Source: an uncultured Collinsella sp. (GTDB lineage Bacteria > Actinomycetota > Coriobacteriia > Coriobacteriales > Coriobacteriaceae). From it: a stretch of 27,054 bases of DNA. The notes beneath the pieces are model-generated. The model worked only from the letters and a program-made list of their open reading frames with translations. It did not search any database and was not told the DNA's origin. This document shows, one piece after another, positions 23,412-27,054 of this stretch (position 1 is its first letter; each line of letters begins with the position of its first letter). The translations under genes were made by a program, and so were the position numbers. The DNA is taken from positions 1 to 27,054 of the forward strand of contig CABUMZ010000007.1 of assembly GCA_902492825.1 (NCBI GenBank), given 5' to 3'.

Positions 23412-23428
23412 ACTTTACTTAGTTAAAG
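23412..23428. promoter_or_regulatory. ilvE operator matching the amino-acid transporter operator
   Basis: ACTTTACTTAGTTAAAG matches ACTTTACTTAACTAAAG at 126-142 except for the two centre bases, and keeps the CTTTA/TAAAG symmetry. It lies about 30 bp upstream of a -10-like TACAAT (23459-23464), thus upstream of or over the weak -35 region (TTTTAT, 23436-23441). Two near-identical palindromes before two amino-acid genes point to one shared regulator. Confidence 0.55.
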
Positions 23429-23471
23429 AAAAGCGTTTTATCAGACGCGTACGGGGAGTACAATCTCGTGC

Positions 23472-23621
23472 ATGCGAATCGACGTGCTATCGGCTTTGAT
23501 GCTGTTCGCGTGTCCCGTCCGGCCCTACGCTCCGGGCGTGCGACGTTGCGACGCGGTCGGCCTCGGTCCTTGCGTGCGGGTTCGCGAGTTTGCAACTGTG
23601 TATGTAAGGAGCGACATATGA
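23472..23621 (+). CDS. Possible 49-residue leader ORF overlapping the ilvE start
   Basis: An ATG at 23472 opens a 49-codon frame beginning MRIDVLSALMLFACPV and ending at a TGA (23619-23621) that overlaps the ilvE ATG as ATGA, the typical coupling overlap. The predicted -10 box TACAAT (23459-23464) would place the transcript start at about the ATG, so it could be translated from a leaderless message, which is common in Actinobacteria. No ribosome binding site is near. It is moderately rich in Val, Leu and Ile (14 of 49), which could suit attenuation, but no classic terminator/antiterminator pair is seen. This may be chance in GC-rich DNA. Confidence 0.25.
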   Translation: MRIDVLSALMLFACPVRPYAPGVRRCDAVGLGPCVRVREFATVYVRSDI

Positions 23622-24670
23622 CTGTCGAGAAGAAGGATATCGATTGGGGTAGCCTCGGCTTTGGCTACATGAAGACCGATTACAGCTACGAGGCTCATTG
23701 GAAGGATGGCGAGTGGGACGAGGGCGGCCTGACCACCGACCACACCCTGCATGTCTCCGAGTGCGGCGGCATCTTCCATTACTGCCAGGAGGTCTTTGAG
23801 GGCCTGAAGGCCTACACCGCCGAGGACGGCAGCATCGTCTGCTTCCGCCCCGACATGAACGCCGAGCGTATGTACAACTCTGCGCAGCGCCTCGAGATGC
23901 CCCCGTTCCCCAAGGACAAGTTCGTTGAGGCCGTCAAGCAGGTCGTTTCTGCCAACGCCGCCTGGGTTCCGCCCTTCGGTTCCGGTGCGACCCTGTACGT
24001 GCGTCCGTTTATGATCGGCTCCGGTGACGTGATCGGCGTGGCTCCCGCTCCTGAGTACACGTTCCGCATTCTCGTGACCCCGGTCGGTCCGTACTTTAAG
24101 GGCGGCCTCAAGCCCGTCAAGCTGCGCGTTTCCGAGTATGACCGTGCCGCACCGCACGGCACCGGCAACATCAAGGCCGGCCTGAACTACGCCATGTCCC
24201 TTAAGCCCACGATGGAGGCCCATCGCGAGGGCTATGCCGAGAACCTGTATCTCGACTCCGAGTCCCGCACCTATGTCGAGGAGACCGGTGGCGCCAATGT
24301 CCTGTTCGTGAAGGAGGACGGCACGCTCGTCGTTCCGCAGTCGCACACCGACTCCATCCTGCCCTCTATCACCCGTCGTTCGCTCGTTCAGGTTGCTCAG
24401 GACCTGGGCATGACCGTTGACCAGCGTCCCGTCGAGTGGGCCGAGGTCAAGGCCGGTACCTTTGTCGAGTGCGGCCTGTGCGGCACCGCTGCCGTCATCT
24501 CCCCGGTTGGCGAGATCGACAACAAGGTTTACGGCGCCGACGAGACCGTGACCTTCCCGGCTGGCTACACCGAGATCGGTCCTGTGATGAAGAAGCTCCG
24601 CGAGACCCTGACTGGTATCCAGTCTGGTGCTGTTGAGGATAAGCACAACTGGGTTTACACCGTCGCGTAA
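23618..24670 (+). CDS. ilvE: Branched-chain amino-acid aminotransferase
   Basis: PLP-dependent class IV aminotransferase of 350 residues, the last step of valine, leucine and isoleucine synthesis and the first of their breakdown. It is the larger eukaryote-like BCAT form. HYCQEVFEGLKAYTAEDGSI and RPDMNAERMYNSAQRLEMP lie in the N-terminal domain. Lys186 in GTGNIKAGLNYAMSLKP is the PLP Schiff-base lysine. YLDSESRTYVEETGGANVLF contains the conserved Glu-Xaa-Gly-Gly-Xaa-Asn cofactor-binding loop. LPSITRRSLVQVAQDLG and CGLCGTAAVISPVG complete the family pattern. Start ATG at 23618 follows AAGGAG; an in-frame extension to 23468 is arginine-rich and not part of the family. It has its own promoter and a shared-type operator upstream. 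Confidence 0.96.
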   Translation: MTVEKKDIDWGSLGFGYMKTDYSYEAHWKDGEWDEGGLTTDHTLHVSECGGIFHYCQEVFEGLKAYTAEDGSIVCFRPDMNAERMYNSAQRLEMPPFPKDKFVEAVKQVVSANAAWVPPFGSGATLYVRPFMIGSGDVIGVAPAPEYTFRILVTPVGPYFKGGLKPVKLRVSEYDRAAPHGTGNIKAGLNYAMSLKPTMEAHREGYAENLYLDSESRTYVEETGGANVLFVKEDGTLVVPQSHTDSILPSITRRSLVQVAQDLGMTVDQRPVEWAEVKAGTFVECGLCGTAAVISPVGEIDNKVYGADETVTFPAGYTEIGPVMKKLRETLTGIQSGAVEDKHNWVYTVA

Positions 24671-24687
24671 GCTGTCTTACCTGCCCG

Positions 24688-24810
24688 GGCGGAGAGCAAG
24701 TTCCCTCCCGGCGCGTCCTCGGACATGCAAGAAGCCCTCGCTGCGCACTTCGTGCGGCGAGGGCTTCTTGCATCCTGCGGAGTGCGCCGGGAGGGAACTT
24801 GTTCTCTGCC
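24688..24810. other. 123-nt nested hairpin downstream of ilvE
   Basis: The outer arms 24688-24714 and 24784-24810 pair over 27 bp with two G-T wobbles (core GTTCCCTCCCGGCGC). Inside, 24725-24741 (ATGCAAGAAGCCCTCGC) pairs perfectly over 17 bp with 24757-24773, capped by CGCAC/GTGCG around TTC. The two stems are separated by a 10-nt block on each side. The inner stem alone would serve as a terminator-like structure. No T run follows the outer arm. It begins 18 nt after the ilvE stop and could stabilise the ilvE message, end it, or be a MITE-like insertion. Confidence 0.65.
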
Positions 24811-24861
24811 CTGCGGGTTCGGCGATGTCACAACGGGCAATGATTAATCTGAATAAAGATG

Positions 24862-24893
24862 GTGCGCGGCCTTTTAGGCCGCGCTTTTGCTTT
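24862..24893 (+). terminator. Intrinsic terminator downstream of ilvE
   Basis: Perfect 8-bp stem GCGCGGCC (24864-24871) / GGCCGCGC (24877-24884) with a TTTTA loop, followed by TTTTGCTTTGC. It lies about 195 nt after ilvE, beyond the large hairpin, so the ilvE transcript may include that hairpin in its 3' UTR. Confidence 0.8.
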
Positions 24894-25150
24894 GCTTCGT
24901 GCCATGTGGGGGCGGTGGCGACGTGCATTTTTGCGAGTATTCTGCAATCGAAGGCCCCTGCATACCGACCTCGGGCAAAAAATCGGGATTTCTCGATGTT
25001 TTCTACGGATGATGGGCGGGGTTATGGGCTGACAGCGGTTGATTTGCAGGGATATTCGCGGTCTTTGGCATTTATCGTGGCGCCCGAAGCTCTTGGTTAT
25101 GTTGAATACTCCTAAAAATGCACGGCGCTTAGAGGGGGACCTTCGCGAAA
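24894..25150. other. Gene-free stretch before the lemA terminator
   Basis: No supported gene is seen in this stretch. Short frames exist on both strands (for example an ATG at 24903 giving 42 Arg-rich residues) but lack ribosome binding sites and family resemblance. It contains AAAAAATCGGGATTTCTCG-type short-range symmetry near 24977 and has lower GC than the flanking genes. It may be decayed or repeated intergenic DNA; I cannot tell without other genomes. Confidence 0.3.
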
Positions 25151-25154
25151 AAGG

Positions 25155-25193
25155 AAACCGCCCCGTCGAAGTATGCATTCGACGGGGCGGTTT
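25155..25193 (-). terminator. Terminator of lemA
   Basis: Perfect 16-bp stem AAACCGCCCCGTCGAA (25155-25170) / TTCGACGGGGCGGTTT (25178-25193) with a 7-nt loop. Read on the minus strand it is followed by CCTTTTTCGC, giving a T-rich tail, 37 nt beyond the lemA stop codon. Confidence 0.88.
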
Positions 25194-25229
25194 ATGCATT
25201 TGGCCGATTAAGGATGCGCTGCCAAACTA

Positions 25230-25781
25230 CTAGAACTTGACGGTCGGGGCCTGACGGGCTGCTTCAGCGGCCTCGAAGCCCTGGCGCTCCTTAAACTGGA
25301 AGATGCCAGCAAAGATGACAGCCGGGAACGTCTGAATGGCGTTGTTGTAGCTGAGCACGCAGTCGTTGTAGCTCTGGCGTGCATAGCTAATCTTGTTCTC
25401 GGTGTCCTCGAGCGATGCCTGCAGCTGCGTAAAGTTGGTGTTTGCCTTAAGATCGGGATAGGCCTCGGCCACAGCGAAGAGCTGGCGCAGTGCGCCGGTC
25501 AGCACGTTGTCGGCTTCCATCTTGGCCTCGGGCGTGGTGGCCTTGACGGCGGTGTTACGCGCGCTGATCACGGCGGAGAGCGTCTCCTGCTCGTGCTTGG
25601 CGTAGCCTTTGACGGTCTCGACCAGGTTGGGGATCAGGTCGTTGCGGCGCTGCAGCTGCGTATCGATGTTCTGCCAGGCGTTATCGATGCGGTTACGCTT
25701 GGTGACCATGTTGTTGTAGATGCCGGCGATGGCGCAGACAATCACAATGACAACAACGATGCCGATGATGACGGTAATCAT
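25230..25781 (-). CDS. lemA: LemA-family membrane protein
   Basis: Protein of 183 residues. A single N-terminal transmembrane helix (residues 2-23, ITVIIGIVVVIVIVCAIAGI) is followed by the helical LemA domain: YNNMVTKRNRIDNAWQNIDT, QLQRRNDLIPNLVETVKGYA, then AVAEAYPDLKANTNFTQLQ and YNDCVLSYNNAIQTFPAVIF. All are family hallmarks. The biochemical function of LemA is not established; members are often found with TPM-domain or peptidase proteins, but none is adjacent here. Start ATG at 25781 has CGGAGA upstream; longer frames extend through the intergenic region. It is divergent from the TetR-type gene. Confidence 0.93.
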   Translation of the reverse strand: MITVIIGIVVVIVIVCAIAGIYNNMVTKRNRIDNAWQNIDTQLQRRNDLIPNLVETVKGYAKHEQETLSAVISARNTAVKATTPEAKMEADNVLTGALRQLFAVAEAYPDLKANTNFTQLQASLEDTENKISYARQSYNDCVLSYNNAIQTFPAVIFAGIFQFKERQGFEAAEAARQAPTVKF

Positions 25782-25980
25782 GATGTCTCCGTTTCGAATG
25801 GCCGCGGCGGCATGCGCCAGCTGCCGTTGGTATAACGCTACTAGTATACCCGCAACGTTTTGCCGTGCCGAACTTTCCGGTAAGCGTTGTGTTTTCGGCG
25901 GGGTCGGCACCGGGGCAAAGCGCGCGAGGTACAGGTGTAAGATATGCGACAGATTGACGAGTGTTGTCTTTGCCCTGAGG

Positions 25981-26577
25981 ATGGCGATACCAGTGGACCT
26001 TCGCATCAAGAAAACCTACCGCGCCCTGTTCGATGCCTTTACCGAGCTTTTGGAAGAGTATCGGTTTGAGGACCTGACGGTTGCCATGCTGTGCGACCGC
26101 GCCATGATTCGCCGCACGACATTCTATAAGCACTTTCGCGATAAAAACGATTACTTCGCCTTTTATATCGATGAGCTCATGTCGGGCTTGCCGCAAAAAC
26201 AGCCCGATGAGGCCGGTGCGGTGTCTGCCGAGGACGTGCGCGCGCTTCGACACGCGATTTTGGACGATGCCATGGATTTGATTCTGACGCACGAGCGGCT
26301 CATGGATAACATTTTGGCAAGCAGCATGTCGGGCATGTTGACCAACGTTATTTGCGACCGCATTGCCCGCTCCATCCGCGAGCGTGTGATGAACGTGCTT
26401 GCCGAGGATGCCCTGGCCCCCGTGTCGCTCGAGACGACGTCTGAGTTTGTCGCCGGCGGTATTATTCGACTTTTCACGATATGGTGGGAATCGGGCCACG
26501 ATCTTGAGCGTCGACCTGAGATAGCCGACGTTGTCGATGCGCTGTTCGAGCGAACCATGACGCCGGTGCATCACTAG
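25981..26577 (+). CDS. TetR/AcrR-family regulator
   Basis: Regulator of about 198 residues. The N-terminal helix-turn-helix is clear (IKKTYRALFDAFTELLEEYRF, then LTVAMLCDRAMIRRTTFYKHFRDKNDYFAFY). The C-terminal helical domain contains ILTHERLMDNILASS and FVAGGIIRLFTIWWESG, like the TetR C-terminal type often beside dihydroxyacetone-kinase or membrane-protein genes. The ATG at 25981 has GAGG directly touching it, so the start is not secure; a GTG at 25993 (VDLRIKKTYR) is an alternative. It is divergent from lemA with a 199-bp gap containing GGTATA/TATACC symmetry (25829-25850). Target unknown. Confidence 0.85.
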   Translation: MAIPVDLRIKKTYRALFDAFTELLEEYRFEDLTVAMLCDRAMIRRTTFYKHFRDKNDYFAFYIDELMSGLPQKQPDEAGAVSAEDVRALRHAILDDAMDLILTHERLMDNILASSMSGMLTNVICDRIARSIRERVMNVLAEDALAPVSLETTSEFVAGGIIRLFTIWWESGHDLERRPEIADVVDALFERTMTPVHH

Positions 26578-26580
26578 AAG

Positions 26581-26670
26581 TGGCGGAGAGAGGGGGATTC
26601 GAACCCCCGGAACGCTCTCGCGCTCAACGGTTTTCAAGACCGCCGCATTCAACCGCTCTGCCATCTCTCC
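26581..26670 (-). tRNA. tRNA-Ser (UGA anticodon)
   Basis: Read on the minus strand, the acceptor arm GGAGAGA pairs with TCTCTCC, followed by discriminator G and an encoded CCA. The long variable arm and the D-arm GCAGAGCGGTTGAATGC are those of a class II serine tRNA. The anticodon loop reads CTTGAAA, with anticodon TGA, decoding UCA and related serine codons. The T-arm GGGGGTTCGAATCCCCC is perfect. Total 90 nt including CCA. Confidence 0.97.
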
Positions 26671-26721
26671 GTGAGTCGTAATGATAGCATCGTTTTGAAT
26701 TTGCAACAGGGAAGGCGAACG

Positions 26722-27054
26722 ATGACGATCACCGAAATCGACGAGAAGTTCATGCGCGAGGCACTGGCCGAGGCGCGCGCCGCCGCGGCGGTGGGCGAGG
26801 TGTCCATCGGAGCCGTAGTGGTGCGCGCGGGCGAGATCGTCGCGCGGGCGCATAATCGTCGCGAGCTCGACCAGGATCCTTCGGCTCATGCAGAGTTCGC
26901 GGCCCTGTGCGCTGCCGCTCAGGCGCTCGGCCGCTGGCGCCTTTTCGACTGTACGGTTTATGTGACGTTGGAACCCTGCTGCATGTGCGCGGGCCTTATG
27001 GTCAACGCGCGCGTGGGGCGCTGCGTGTATGGCGCGAGCGACGCCAAGGCGGGC
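26722..27054 (+). CDS. tadA: tRNA-specific adenosine deaminase TadA (3' end outside window)
   Basis: The first 111 codons are present and open to the window edge. TadA converts adenosine-34 of tRNA-Arg(ACG) to inosine. The deaminase zinc motifs are intact: SAHAEFAAL (His and catalytic Glu) and TLEPCCMCAGLM (PCxxC). MREALAEARAAAAVGEVSIG at the start and NARVGRCVYGASDAKAG at the edge match the family. Start ATG at 26722 follows AGGGAAGG. It is divergent from the tRNA-Ser gene. The C-terminal third is missing only because of the window boundary. Confidence 0.93.
   Translation, partial: MTITEIDEKFMREALAEARAAAAVGEVSIGAVVVRAGEIVARAHNRRELDQDPSAHAEFAALCAAAQALGRWRLFDCTVYVTLEPCCMCAGLMVNARVGRCVYGASDAKAG

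Noticed and set aside
23465..23617. T-box riboswitch in the ilvE leader
   Set aside because: I found no T-box consensus (a UGGN-type bulge segment) and no terminator/antiterminator pair ahead of ilvE.
23525..24646. 373-codon minus-strand frame opposite ilvE
   Set aside because: Antisense to a certain enzyme; the translation is a Gly/Leu/Val/Asp shadow.
24903..25031. 42-codon Arg-rich ORF starting MWGRWRRAFL downstream of ilvE
   Set aside because: No ribosome binding site and no family resemblance; competing open frames exist on both strands, as expected of non-coding GC-rich DNA.
25693..26889. 398-codon minus-strand frame spanning the TetR gene, tRNA and start of tadA
   Set aside because: It runs through a tRNA gene and is antisense to two clear genes.

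Overview
The window reads as chromosomal DNA of a high-GC Gram-positive gut anaerobe of the class Coriobacteriia, most likely a Collinsella species. I base this on the GC-rich codon use, the protein styles (coriobacterial branched-chain aminotransferase, EF-G-like factor, heterodimeric ABC exporter) and the short dispersed intergenic repeats. The assignment is from recognition only, with no database search. There is no prophage, integrase, IS transposase or CRISPR array. Most of the window is ordinary chromosome; the unusual material lies in the intergenic DNA.

Layout. 1-2504: a polar amino-acid ABC uptake operon (Tat-type lipoprotein binding protein, permease, ATPase) with a good promoter, a palindromic operator and a terminator. 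2505-4886: a structured leader and an EF-G-like GTPase with eroded G motifs. 4949-5932: a membrane-anchored or secreted DNA/RNA nuclease on the minus strand. 5933-6784: a gene-free stretch holding two copies of a dispersed repeat, an array of eight TTAGAGAGA/TCTCTCTAA sites, a possible winged-helix gene remnant and a 98-nt imperfect hairpin. 6785-8575: larE (minus) and a HAD phosphatase (plus), divergent around a palindrome. 8601-11934: a LacI-type regulator divergent from glmS. 11989-13918: a GntR/FCD regulator divergent from a YeiH-type membrane protein. 14034-16113: a hairpin-rich spacer, a degenerate NtrC-like regulator with a Fis helix-turn-helix, and a one-pass membrane protein. 16126-17294: a nitroreductase and a 96-residue protein of unknown function. 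17337-21720: a MarR regulator and the two halves of an ABC exporter in one operon. 21753-23392: serine acetyltransferase (minus) and a DedA protein (plus). 23412-24893: ilvE with a leader ORF and an extended downstream hairpin. 25155-27054: lemA, a TetR regulator, tRNA-Ser(UGA) and the start of tadA, which runs off the window.

How it fits together. Amino-acid supply is a theme: the transporter at the left edge and ilvE near the right edge carry nearly the same palindrome (ACTTTACTTA, 2 variable bases, TAAAG), which suggests one regulator acting on both. Several regulators sit beside their probable targets: MarR with the exporter, GntR with YeiH, LacI opposite glmS. The MarR operon has two exact 16-bp direct repeats, one lying between its -35 and -10 boxes.

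The intergenic DNA carries at least seven short hairpin elements that share a GGGACAG core inside different terminal inverted repeats. Two of them overlap stop codons. They look like REP-type elements that might be moved in trans, although no transposase is present here.
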